The notes under the pieces: model-generated
The model's database searches: none
What the model saw: the letters and a program-made list of their open reading frames with translations, nothing else
Told to the model about the DNA's origin: nothing
Program-made: the position numbers and the translations under genes
Shown: one piece after another, positions 44,600-55,475 of the stretch
Position numbering within the stretch: position 1 is the stretch's first letter
How the letters are laid out: each line of letters starts with the position of its first letter
NCBI RefSeq assembly: GCF_037975245.1
Contig: NC_092571.1
Coordinates: 26,984,564 to 27,048,563, forward strand
Source of the DNA: Apostichopus japonicus
Lineage: Eukaryota > Echinodermata > Holothuroidea > Aspidochirotida > Stichopodidae
Length of the DNA stretch: 64,000 nt
Direction of reading: 5' to 3'

Positions 44600-44860
44600 A
44601 AAACCGAGGACATCAAATGTCATACCCAATTACAATGCTTAATGTACTCATCCAAAGCATTCTTAAACCCATTCACACTACTTGCAATTCAACCTTCTCA
44701 GGCAATCCATTCCATCCATTCACAACCCTTGTATTAGACTTTAGAGAAAAAGTTATGCCGAATATTAATCCTACTTTGTAACTTCTGGAGTTTAAGACAA
44801 TGACCTCTGGTACAACTACTTTTGGCAAACCTGAAAAGATCAGTGAAGCATAAATTGTCA
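44600..44860 (-). pseudogene. LINE reverse transcriptase C-terminal fragment, decayed
   Basis: Minus-strand translation gives TRGHCLKLQKLQSRINIRHN, then FFS, a broken VVNGWNGLPE-type segment, and SVNGFKNALDEYIKH. This is the familiar tail of invertebrate non-LTR reverse transcriptases (RGHSLKL ... NFFS.RVVN.WN.LP ... SVN.FKN.LD). Stops and a frame change show decay. It lies within P-like element 1. Confidence 0.7.
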
Positions 44861-45485
44861 TTTTATGTGTAGGCCTACTCTATTTAATTGAAGGATCTAT
44901 TAATGTAGGCCTGATGCTATAGTTGTGCGTCTGTGATCTAGCCTAGCCAGGACTGTGATGTGTGTTTTTCGTTTGTACGACTAAAGTAGGACTAGTACTA
45001 GTATGAGGCGTAAAATAAACAAGTGTAATGACAGGTTTTCAGCTAGTTTTCTATGCATTTCAGGTGTGAAGATAAACGTAAATGTCATTAACTAACGCAT
45101 ACTCTAATTCGTTACCTGATATCCATTTTGTTCCTCGTATGCCTGTCAAAATCTGACATTCTGAGTCGCTTCGTTTGTTCGCAACGAGCACAGTGTGCAA
45201 AGCTGTGTGATGTGTTTCGTGTTTCGCGCAACTGGTAACGACATCTGGACCTATTTTGATGCCCATGGTTTGCGTGTGACGTCACAAATCGCCAGTTGGC
45301 CAAACTCTCTCTATATACGGCTCTGGACACTATCAGAGCCTTATATAGAGAGAGTTGCGACAACTCGGGTCCCGGAATTTTCGATCACGTGACCTCATGG
45401 CACCATTTTGGGGCCAACTAATTCTGGCCGTATGATCGACAACAACGTACGTTCGAGCAGTCAACATCTGCGCTGCCATCACAAA

Positions 45486-45638
45486 ATGCCTGGCTGTTCA
45501 GCGTGGGGCTGTTCAAATCGTCCCGAAAACGGTTCAAAACTTTTCAGATTCCCAACAAACCTAGATAGGAGGAAAACATGGGAGGCAAAAGTAAACAGGC
45601 TTCACTGGAAGGCGAACTCCAATCACAAACTTTGTGAT
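45486..45638 (+). CDS. THAP DNA-binding domain exon
   Basis: ATG opens 51 codons: MPGCSAWGCSNRP..., LFRFPTNLDRRKTWEAKVNR, then NHKLCD, ending at donor GAT|GTGAGT. It has the THAP layout C-x4-C, FP, the invariant Trp (TWEAK) and the next zinc Cys; the final C-x2-H and AVPTIF part would lie in a following exon not found here. The exon is intact. THAP domains of P-type transposases bind sub-terminal transposon DNA; the same use is inferred here. Confidence 0.75.
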
Positions 45639-47227
45639 GTGAGTACTTCACCTAGGCCTAGTAGTACAATGAACTAAGATTCGTAACACTAGGCCTAGCC
45701 TAGTCCATATAACCTTAACCAGGACTGTGGGTTACACCAGACAGTCCTTACAGCTATGTATGGTGCACTGTGCAGTGTACATACACGCATAGTTAACATC
45801 ACAGAAAACAGCATAAATTTCAGGCATGAAAATGGTCTATTTTTAACAAGTTCTGATCAAGAAAGTTGCGATGTTGGGATGAGATCTGTTATAAGGTGCA
45901 TAAAAATATCTCTGCAAAGTTTAGTGGGTATATTCCTTAAATTGAAGGCTCCAGCGTGGCAAGACAAATCGGGGATCTACGAAGCACAGTACTAGTGTGC
46001 AATACAAATCACCAAGGGCTAGCCTAGCCCCCTAATGAAAAACTGCTTGGCTCCATTGTGTCATGAGCTTGTTCGGATTATTATTTATGAAAATTTGGGT
46101 GGCGATCTGGCAGACCATTGAAATGATTAATCATTCTGCTTTGCACTTGATGATTTGAATTGAACTGGTCCAGAACTCCACTATCTTTTATGAAATAATA
46201 TTGAAAAATTAGGTTACTAAAATATCACTGTAGGCTAGGTAAAAATATTTCCTAAAACATTGTGTCCTGTTAGAGGATAGCAGGTAAAACTAACAGAGTC
46301 AACTGAAAACCATAGGCCAAATTAGGCTCAGGAATCATGTTTGTCCATGTCATACATAGGTACGGTATACAGATCCTAATTCATATTCTTACAACCGGGC
46401 AGTTCCAAGCAAAAGAGGACATAACCCAGGAAATTCAATTTGACTGAGCCTAGGCCTAGCATTTTACCATGGTTGGCGGGCAACTCACCCCCCCCCAGCA
46501 ACCCCCCCAAAAGAAAACTTCTCTAATTTTCGACTTCTGACAACATATTTATGCTTCTGTTGGGGGGGGGGGGTTGTCCGGGGGGTGTTGTCTGGTCACG
46601 ATTACCTTATCCATTAATAATAGAAGCCCATGCCTAGTAATAGAGGCTCAATTGGTATTTTGAAGAATTACTGACTTTTTGGATCCTATAGTATATAGAT
46701 GCAGCTTTTTCAAGTTATTAGACATAAAATTCGTAGATAAAAGCCTGACTCTCATACAAAAATATTCTGAAGTAGATCTTTTCAAATTCCAGCAGCAGCT
46801 TAGTTCTCATAACGCTGAAATATCCTACTCACATATACCATATATTTGCGATGTGAGTTCCAGATTAGTGTAAATTCCTTACAGCACCCAGTTTGGGTCA
46901 TATTATGGTATTAAAGTCCTGTCAGCTGCAATTTATTATTCGTATTTCATACATTTGAAATAAAGTGTTGCATGAAAATCTTCATTTGTTTTACTTTAGT
47001 ATTTGTCTGTTTACTCTTTGTCTGTTTAAATTGTATTTTTTACTGGACTTATGGGTTACACATCTTAAACGTGTTAAGGCATAAATGTGTAATGCCTGGT
47101 AGGAATTCTAGATATACTTCCACAATTTTGTCCGTATATACTGTAAATGCCCTTCCCTTGCCCTATTTCATTGCCCTATTTCCCGGCAGAGAGTTATATT
47201 AAACAGATATGCAGAGGATTGTGCAAG

Positions 47228-47368
47228 TAACCACAATGTAATCATGATTGTAATCACGATTACATTACAATGTAATCGTAATCGATTACTTCAACTTTAG
47301 GCTGTAATCGTAATCGTAATCATACATTCTCAAGTAATCGTAATCGATTACATTCAGATGTAATCGCC
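47228..47368. repeat. GTAATCG/CGATTAC simple repeat
   Basis: Within 140 bases about a dozen TAATC words on either strand form GTAATCGTAATCG runs and CGATTAC dyads. TAATC is also the core bound by K50 homeodomains (Otx/Bicoid type), though a simple-sequence origin explains the cluster. Confidence 0.7.
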
Positions 47369-47395
47369 CCAAGCCTGATGTGATTGGTCCATTTA

Positions 47396-47409
47396 GTTAC
47401 CATAGCAAC
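47396..47409 (+). promoter_or_regulatory. RFX X-box-like site 1
   Basis: GTTACCATAGCAAC, one base from the X-box palindrome GTTNCCATGGNAAC. An ATTGG (inverted CCAAT) lies just upstream. Confidence 0.4.
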
Positions 47410-47545
47410 CAATTTTCAAAGACCTAGCTTCATGATTCTGTGCACCATGTCAGTACCAGTCACATGTCCAAATATCAACTTCATCAGCCATTGCTAGCTC
47501 AAGTTACAGTTAATCCCAATTTTGACCAATCACAGGCTTTGTTTG

Positions 47546-47559
47546 GTTACCATGGCAAC
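47546..47559 (+). promoter_or_regulatory. RFX X-box-like site 2 (perfect)
   Basis: GTTACCATGGCAAC, a perfect palindromic X-box, preceded by GACCAATCAC with a CCAAT box. It is 150 bases from site 1, inside P-like element 2. Confidence 0.45.
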
Positions 47560-48619
47560 AATGGAAGAATGTACATTATTCCGCAACTGTGCAATATGTG
47601 TTACAATATGATATATAACCAGTCATAATACAATTTTACCGTACCAGAATATCAACTGTTGAATTTGGACTTCCAAATGTGCCAACCTCATCCCCTTGAA
47701 CTTGAGCGCAGCCAATCCCTCCCCCCCCCCTCCCGTTCGACACTCGACGCCCTACTTACACAGCCTCGGCGCCCAAAAGCACCACAACATTATCAGGCCA
47801 AAAATAAAACCCAGAATCCCGCTCACACTTCTACAATGCCATCGAAAAATTCCCCTATCCACCTGAACGCCCATTCCCACACATACTGTATGTTGCCCAT
47901 TTGGCCCCAAAATGGCGCCCAAATTTCAGTTGTCGCAACTCTCTCTATATAAGGCTCTGGACACTATCTAAGAGGAGCGCCACCACTGGTTGGCGCGTAG
48001 CGCACAGACAATTTTTGAGTAAAGATACTCCCTAGATCGCCCGGCCGGAAATGACCCTTTCAGGGCCTGGCTAATTTTTCAGATAAACGAAGAACAGGGT
48101 CTCATCGCCAAATTACACCAACAAAATGTGACAAATGTCAATAAGTAGATGAGAGCGCAATAAAAAAGTCAATAATCTAGAATAAGTAAAAAGTGGTAAA
48201 GAGCTGAAAAAGGCGCCAGCAGTCCATTTGAGTCCGTCGGGGGGGGGGGGCATCCGCCCCCTGACCGTATGGATGCTCCGCCACTGCGCGGCGGGGGTGA
48301 AGCCCCTAATTCGCCATTACTAATGTAAAAGAAACTTTTGACATAATTGGACCTCCATGCTTTTTATACATCTACATGAGACATGTCGTTGTTTACATTA
48401 GCATCCCGCGGTATACTGCGCAATTTGAACGGACCGTACGGTACATGATGGATGCTTGCTTACATGATATTGACATTTGTACGTTGAACGCGCGCTTGGC
48501 GCGCGAAAATTTTTGGTTATTTTTTCAGGCAAGTCGGACAGTTTTGAGGATTTTCATCCTGGAACGCCATTTTCATGCTCACTGATATGATGTGATATCT
48601 GCTGTTTGCGTCACAAATT

Positions 48620-48965
48620 CGAACAGGCGCGTAGCGAGGAATTTGCCAAGGGAGGGGCGAAGCCTGTAGGCAAATTATCTAAGCGTAGCGCCACCATAGG
48701 TTGGCGCGAAGCGTACAAGAAAATTTTTGCCGAAAATGCCTCCCAGATCGCTAGAAATGGCACTACCCAGGACCATTTGTTAGCGCGAAGCGTACAAGCA
48801 AATTTTGGCCGAAAATGTCTCCCAGATCGCTGGAAATGACACTCCCCAGGCCTTGTAAGTTGCATCTAAGCACTTTCTATTTTGAAATTACTAAGCGATA
48901 TCATTTAAAAAAATGCTGAATGGGGGGGGGGGGGCGGTCGCCCCCATCCCAAAATGCGTCATGTT
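48620..48965. repeat. Copy of the GCGCCACC hairpin repeat with internal duplication
   Basis: Begins ACAGGCGCGTAGCGAGGAATT and holds the hairpin core. The segment GCGCGAAGCGTACAAG through CTCCCAGATCGCT occurs twice (about 48702 and 48783). It ends in a G-run followed by CGGTCGCCCCC. Confidence 0.6.
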
Positions 48966-50485
48966 CCCCGACGACACGGTCGAGTTCGAGACCAGCCACA
49001 GTTGGTTTCATAGCACAATTCTACACACGCGTTATGATAGACCATATATAGTATATATATAGATCATTAGTGAGAGAGGAAAATGGAAACGTAAAAAAAT
49101 GGAGTTGTCGGTGTAAGGGGTAGGGTGAGGCACACTTTTACGAAATCATTGATCCATCACTGGCTACCCTTCAGCGCTGTAATGATGTCACTGTTCCTCT
49201 TTCTCTTCCCGGTGTCTTCGCGTTTTTCTTTTACTCCCTCCTTTTCTCCTTCTTCTCTCTTTCTTCTTTTCCCTTCCTTCCTCTCCTCCTCCTCTTTTTC
49301 CCCTCTTTTTTTCCTTTTTTCGTCTTTTTTTTCTCTCCTCTTTTTCTTACCCGGGGGCGCGCCCCCAACGCCCCCCCCCCCTGGATAAGCACCTGATTTA
49401 AAGAATACGGGAAATAAATGTTCAATTAATACATTTCCAGGAACAATTAACAAGTGGTAATTTTCCATTATATCCCTTCAGCGCCTTGATCCGTGCCTGT
49501 GTTATACGTCTCTTAAAACATGGACGTTACAACCGGGACATTTGAAAGCAAATATAATTACTGTACCCTGGTACCAGCGTTTGAATATAGACGTATTTTG
49601 GAGATACCTGTACATATGCTGAAAGAACCTGTAAAACGCATTGGTATTTGAAATGCAATCTAATTTATTATTTGCTTATCGACAAACATCTATAAATATC
49701 GATAAATATCGACAAATGTATTTAAATAATCATGACAAATACATGGTGATACACCTACTTCAAACACCCAGCCTGTCACGTCATACTATGATACTTTGGA
49801 CATATTAATGAAATGCCAATTCGTCCAATAAGAAAAAAAAACTTCTCGTGTAACCGCTGTCCAACTAAGACTATTCCAACTACTTTCGAATGTCACCATG
49901 ACCAATTTCAGAAGAACTGATTCAGCAGTCTGAACGAGGAAGGGACATCCACAATGACGACAATGACAAAGGTATATCTGAAAATGACTGTTTTTCACAC
50001 TATTTCTTGTGAATACGTCACAAATCTAACAAACCTTGTTGACACGAGGTTCTCTACCTGCAAAGTAATACAATTATCAAATTGCCATTTTACACACTAG
50101 ATACCAAGCACTAGTTTGCAAAACGTTATAGTTTTCAGATTTTGTACCGTTTAGTACATCTGTTTGCAACGGTAATGTACATATATCTGAAGTTTCGTGA
50201 TGTGATGTCCTTTCTACGCTTAGGTATATTTCCATCATTAATGCCACATGCAAAATAATTTTCCGTGATTGGCTATAGGTAAGCTGAAACATGAAGTTGG
50301 TAGTGTGAACTGTAGAATCACTACTATGTTTTAATCGTGTTTTTATAAAGTAAGCCCGACGGAGACGTAGAAAAATAAAATAAATAACAATTGCATGATA
50401 TTGATGATCAACATCAAACATATTGCTAGACTGGTTGCAAGGAAAGAATGTGTGTCTAACGTATTGTGCTATTGTTGAGATGACT
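48966..50485. other. No gene seen; CT-rich tract and C-run
   Basis: A polypyrimidine tract fills about 49190-49350 and ends in CCCGGGGGCGCGCCCCC and a C-run with TGGATAAGCACC, another end of the G/C-run repeat families. The rest is AT-rich. The minus-strand frame 50077-50421 might include a worn transmembrane/tail part of the Ig pseudogene, but that is not convincing. Confidence 0.35.
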
Positions 50486-50733
50486 ATGTATCCATAGTAA
50501 CCAACACATTATATATATATATACATTGAATTGGCGATATCCGTAATATTAAGTTCAATTGAGTTGTTTTCTGTGTTAACATCATATTTCTAGTGATTAG
50601 TTATTTTCTTCCATATAACTTCACTTCACTTAGTACATCACTGCAACACCCTCAGTATTTTATCCTGACATCACTGAACTTGATTCTGCGTGTAGTCAAT
50701 TTGACAGAGAATAAAGGGAGGAGAATAATAGGC
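50486..50733 (-). pseudogene. Decayed paralogue of the Ig receptor (third Ig domain)
   Basis: Plus-strand reading aligns colinearly with 1090-1336 of the intact receptor. Shared landmarks are TCCATAGTAACCAA, CGATATCCGTAA/CGGTATCCGTAA, TTCAATT/TTCAATG, ATCATATTTCTAGTGATTAG (versus ATCATATTTCCAGTGATTAG), AACTTCACTT, CTGCAAC/GTGCAAC and GACAGAGAATAAAGG (versus GACAGAGAACAAAGG). This corresponds to receptor residues about 237-319. Indels, an AT microsatellite and frame breaks show it is dead. It lies about 430 bases beyond the ELP5 stop, in the same orientation as the receptor. Confidence 0.82.
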
Positions 50734-51164
50734 TAACTTATATCAATTGATCTCGGAACAGACGGTGTGTCAGAGACGAAGATGAAAAAAGAATAAATAG
50801 GATCTATCATACTTATAAACCCTATCATGTGTGGCTCATAATAACAAATATTGTAAGTCTTTAGCTGTCATGACTAGATAAAGGTTATTTAATGCTTTCT
50901 GTTTGAATCGTCACGTACAAGAGTTGATTTTAATTAATTACATTTTTTATCATTTGCTATGTTTAGAAATGTTAGTTTCTTCTGAAACGTCGGTTAAATT
51001 TCCAGGCTTTCCTGACATGTTAAGGAAGATATCAAAACGTATAGAGAGCAAATAGAAATCATGAGTGAATCTTTCTCCATAGTTCAGTTTTGTCTAATTC
51101 AATGCATTATAGATTTAGTAAAAATATGAATCGAACGCAATATATATTTTAGTAGCGTTTGATC

Positions 51165-54100
51165 TCAAAAGTTTTCAACTTCAATCTTGGCTTGCTCTAA
51201 ACGCAGAGTTGACAATAATGTATACATGAATGGTAAGACCATATTCTCCTAGCTTTCCTTTCTGAATCTTTCAAAGTAAGTTTACAATCCAGGTTGGCTG
51301 TTGGATCAGGCTGAAAAAGTAAATTAACCTATAAATTAAGGAAAACAATAGCATACAGCTGATCCTATACCGTAATATTTGGAAGGTCATCAGCATGAAA
51401 AAAACTGTGTCTGATGACACAATAATCATTTAGGATCATAATTGTATTGAGTTTTATACCATTTTAAATTTATATAAAACTTTTCAAATTTGTAAAAGAC
51501 AGGAAAGGTGAATAAGGGGGTGGGTGAAGAAAAAGGAGGGATGAAGGAGGGTAGGGGCATATGGTAACAGTTATACTTCTGAAGTTCAATTCAGTTGTAT
51601 CTTATATAAAGACACCTACCTGAACTTCTATAAATGGAGTTAATGCTTGCTTTCCAACTTGCAGCACTGAAAAAAAAAACAATGAATCTGTCATTTACTG
51701 TGTAGTTTTCTTTCTAAAATTAAGATATTAAAAGATAAGTGAAACAGTAGTATTACAGTAATATACTGAATCATAATATGAATCATATTAAGTGTCTCAA
51801 AACTCAATTAGTCAATGTACAGCAATATATTCATGATTGCTATACACATGCTATTACTACAAAAACGTACAGGATCATAACAACAGAACAGCGATTTCTA
51901 ACTAAATTATCAAAACTTATCAAGCAACATAATGCAGGAGCACATCCCAACACTTCCTGTTCACAACACACAGACATGAATACAGTGGTGTCAAGTCCAA
52001 GGCTGCAGTAGTCCCCCTTTTCAAGGTTTCATATTTCCCCACTTACTAAGAAAAATACACTACATACTTAAACCCTTTTTCCTGGGTCCCCTAATTGACA
52101 TACGGCCGTGGGATGTCCCTGCCCCCACCCACCCCCCATCCCCACATGCTTGTGTGTTGTCTTTACTTGTCTCTTCACCTTTCCACTTTTCTTGTTTACG
52201 ATAATTTCAAAACTTCCAACAGCTTCATCTGATGCTGACGAGGTTGGTCTGATAGGTAATAATCTGACTTGTATGTTAGCTTCATGTCTCAGAGCATTCA
52301 GTGTTTGCTCTGTATGTAAGTCTGCATGTATTAAGCCCAGCACACAGACACTCTGAATCTCTGTCAAAGAAGATGGAGAGAAGATTAAAACATTTGGTGT
52401 TATTTAAAATTTGCAACAGTTTGTCAAGCCGTCTAAACTTTCACACCTGATTGGATAATGGATTTACCATCAGTCTATCTACTTTATAAAATACATTTAC
52501 AATGTATGCTGTTTCAAACCATTTGTCTGCATGTAATCTACAAGTTATTAATGTTAGTGTTGCTCCAGCAAATGGCAGAATAATCCATAACAGAAGGCTT
52601 GTTGTTTACAATTCCCAAAGAATCCAGGGCAAATTAGTGTGCATCATTTGTGAAAAGTTAGCAACGAGAAATAGAAGGTGTTGCACATAGAAGGCATAAC
52701 ATGGGATAAAATTACTATTCAAAAACTGGTGAATAGCAACAAGACATGGTAATTGTCATACAAGGAATGCATTCTACATGAAATATAAAATGTAATGAAA
52801 GACAATGGTCTATAGAATGAGCAAAGTTTCTGAAAATAATTCCCTTCAGTAACAAACATTATTATTAAAATAGCAAAATAAGCACAAAATTCCATAAATG
52901 CCCTACAGTATTTAGACTTTTTACCTGGAATACCTTGGGTAGCATGCAAGAGAGACCATAAAGATGTGGAAATGACAGAGTAAGTCTGATATGGCAGGAA
53001 TGAACTGATGGCATCAACTACTACAGCAATCTTTGAGCACGGTGAGGCCCTTGGTGTGGACCAGACCCCCGAGAAGAGATCTTCATCAGAATTTACTCTC
53101 AAAGTGTCATCTCTAGAAACATTCCTACAGAATGGCAAAAAAAAGAAAAGAAATTTCAAACATTTCACTTACTGGTGATTGTCAAAACATCATGAATGCA
53201 AAGGTTATGATTATCATCGAACATTTTTGTGTTACTAACCATCCAAGGGGGTTTGTCCAGTAGTCATGAACGACTACTTTACTAAAGGCTTCAGGTTCAA
53301 AGAATTTCTTTACTTCATCTGGTTCAACTTCGGATATTATAACGTGAATTTCATCCACTCTGTAATGAGAACAATAGTCTTGCTGTCATTTTAGTAAGTC
53401 GATTATTTTTATGTCTTTACTGTACATCATGTACTGTACTTTTGTCTGATTCAGGTTTCAAACTTAACCCTGCTACATTGGCTATTGTCATTTACAGGAA
53501 ATGTCATCACAAATAGTAGAAAACTCTTTTACTGCATTTCTTACAGCCTGGACATGACTAGCTTTTACCATAGCAACAGGGTTAATAAGCTAAAAATTAA
53601 CATTTGACTATTTACTGATTCACCCATCTAAAGCAGGATTCTCATAAGACATATATGCGAGGTAGTTGCCAAGTATACAGATTTTCTATTGTTCACCAAG
53701 AATCTTGCATACAAACACAGTAGATAATGGTATAACTTTAAAGAGTCAATGGTTCACAAAGATTATCTTTAAATCTTGCAGTATGATCAGACATACTTTG
53801 ATAGTGATTTGTTCAATCAAGTAGGATAGTTCTGTACTCTTTCTATAATTCATATGCAAGTTGTAAGGAGCGTAGTTTAGTATACCATTTAAAGTAAGCT
53901 TGATTACTTTACAAGGTTTTTTTTGTGATATTAGACTAAGTAGTGCAGTATTGTACTTGTACTAACAAGGCTGCACGGAGATTTATCCCTATACATGACC
54001 TTTGACACACTGCAACGCCATTGTTATCAACTGCTCACTTTCACTTGATTATAACATACGTAAATGTACTGTTCTCAATTTACATCCTGTATACAAACCA

Positions 54101-54498
54101 ATGTGGGTCTTTAGTGATGGAAAGACAATTACTTTCATGTGCTACAAGTACTGTATTGGTACAGTACTCTTTTATGGTTTTCTGCTTAGACTTTCAGAAA
54201 GTTGTGTTTGTACTATCATACTATATTGCAAATTCTATGAAAAAAAACTATCCATAGCTAAGTTCTACTAATTACTGCTTATATCCAACGAACAAGCTAC
54301 AGAATAGAACATTGTATGCCTGCATATACATGTGAAAAATACTAGAGCATGACAGAAAACAGCTCAACAAATCAACCTCATCCAATATGCATAATTCAAA
54401 GAGAGAAAACAAAATGACAAGTACAAAGATTCCATACCTGTCCAGTACATGGTTCGCTAAGGCAAATAGCAACTGCTTGCCACTATGGTTAAGTGAGT
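51165..54498 (-). CDS. ELP5: Elongator complex protein 5 (5' exon not found)
   Basis: Elongator modifies wobble uridines of tRNA (mcm5/ncm5); Elp4-5-6 form the RecA-like accessory ring. Six minus exons with GT/AG ends: 54498-54438 (SGKQLLFALANHVLDR), 53359-53240 (VDEIHVIISEVEPDE... HDYWTNPLGW), 53124-52925 (NVSRDDTLRVN... VVVDAISSFLPYQTY), 52360-52167 (VCVLGLIHADLHTEQTLNAL... KKSGKVKRQ), 51666-51620 (LQVGKQALTPFIEVQ), 51310-51165 (PDPTANLDCKLTLKDSERKA). Phases fit from the first through the fourth exon and from the fifth to the sixth. The fourth-to-fifth junction is off by phase, so a donor is misplaced or an exon is missed. About 256 codons; human ELP5 is about 300. After KAR the uninterrupted frame stops at 51199-51197; a one-base slip gives ENMVLPFMY, the expected ending, stopping at 51165. 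The initiator exon was not located between 54510 and 57000. Confidence 0.85.
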
Positions 54499-54509
54499 CT
54501 GTGAGAAAA

Positions 54510-55475
54510 ACAAAACAGGAATGTCCTCAAAGAGCAGAGCTAGGGAAATTGTGTTTACAAGAAAAAAAGTTCCTTGTTTGAAAGTGAATATCCCAGTCTA
54601 GTGTACAAACACATGTATACAGTATCATAACTATCATTCTACACAACAGTAATTTAGTTGAGAGTACAAATTTACTTTGCCACTCTTTTCAGTGTGAGGT
54701 GATGTTCATATTGTATTTAAGATTTTGCAACATATTTTGAAGGTGTTTCCACCATATGAAAAATATTATTGCATATAATTTCCCAGAATGGTTATTAAAA
54801 CGTGTCCTATGGGAGAACATCTCAACCTGTGGTTTGAAATGTTTGAAATTGGCCTGGGAGTTACAAATTCATTGACATTTTTTGGTACAAGGAGAGTGCA
54901 ACAGTAATTAGGTCTTGCCAATTTGTCTGGTGGTGAGGAGGGGGGGGGGGGAGAGGGGATGGCTATGCCACTGCCAGAGGGGCACACTGTCTTTTTGTTG
55001 CCCTGGAGACCAGATGTCTGTCAGTCACCAACAGGCATCATACTGCAAGTTGCTTTTATGTGCAGTAGATAATTGTACTTTCATTATTTGGATCTTTAAA
55101 CCAAAATTGCAGTTGAAGAAAATAATGTTCACAGTTTCTTTCTGAAAAAATATCTGCACAAGTTTTACTTTATACTCCGGTCACTACTAATGTTATCAGA
55201 AACAAGTTCAGATATTATTTCACTGTAACTTGTGTGATATGGTTCCGGTTGTGTGGAATTGCTGGTTACATTCAATTTGGATCCTCCAAATCCTCCAATC
55301 CTCCAAAAGCTGCTCTAAAGAACGAACATGCCTTTGAAATCAAAAGCATCTACTCTAGGAAATGTCATAGATTATGCACAAGTTTCCAATCTTAAAAATA
55401 CCTCATTTAACAATTGTGATGAAAGCAATAAGTCAATAGAACATATTGTAGTTTCTAAGATTGACACCTTCTTAC
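54510..55475. other. No exon recognised; upstream ELP5 region
   Basis: Should contain or precede the missing first ELP5 exon (a short N-terminus followed by a hydrophobic strand), but no convincing ATG exon ending in phase 1 was found. A G-run lies near 54940. Confidence 0.35.

Larger units (their letters stand above)
40949..45325 (+). mobile_element. P-like DNA transposon 1 (decayed, 4.4 kb)
   Basis: The left end is CAGAGCCGTATATAGAG followed by TTTGGCCAAC; the right-end complement is CAGAGCCGTATATAGAGAGAG followed by TTTGGCCAAC. GACACTAT stands on both sides (40941-40948, 45326-45333). CA..TG ends, 8-bp duplication and a P/THAP9-like C-terminal motif at 43500-43575 support the P superfamily; hAT also has 8-bp duplications and stays possible. 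The coding part is broken by many stops, and a LINE 3' fragment sits at 44600-44860. Confidence 0.75.
45334..47959 (+). mobile_element. P-like DNA transposon 2 (2.6 kb) with THAP exon
   Basis: 32-bp perfect terminal inverted repeats begin CAGAGCCTTATATAGAGAGA and run on through GTTGCGACAACT. GACACTAT flanks both ends (45326-45333, 47960-47967), and the left one is shared with element 1. Inside are a clean THAP exon near the left end and repeats near the right end. No nuclease core was recognised, so it appears internally deleted. It is a different subfamily from element 1 (TTATATAG versus GTATATAG). Confidence 0.82.
40881..48286. mobile_element. hAT-type MITE opened by two P-like transposons (outer nest)
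   Basis: The left part 40881-40948 starts CAGTGGCGGAGC; the right part ~47960-48286 ends GCTCCGCCACTG. The outer flanks 40873-40880 and 48287-48294 are both CGCGGCGG, a perfect 8-bp duplication across 7.4 kb. Removing the inserts leaves a ~0.4-kb MITE matching the one at 37527-38644, including GCGCTTTCGACACTATC at the break point. Confidence 0.88.

Noticed and set aside
49157-49468. Lys/Arg/Glu-rich minus frame of ~100 codons
   Set aside because: It is the translation of a CT-rich simple-sequence tract.
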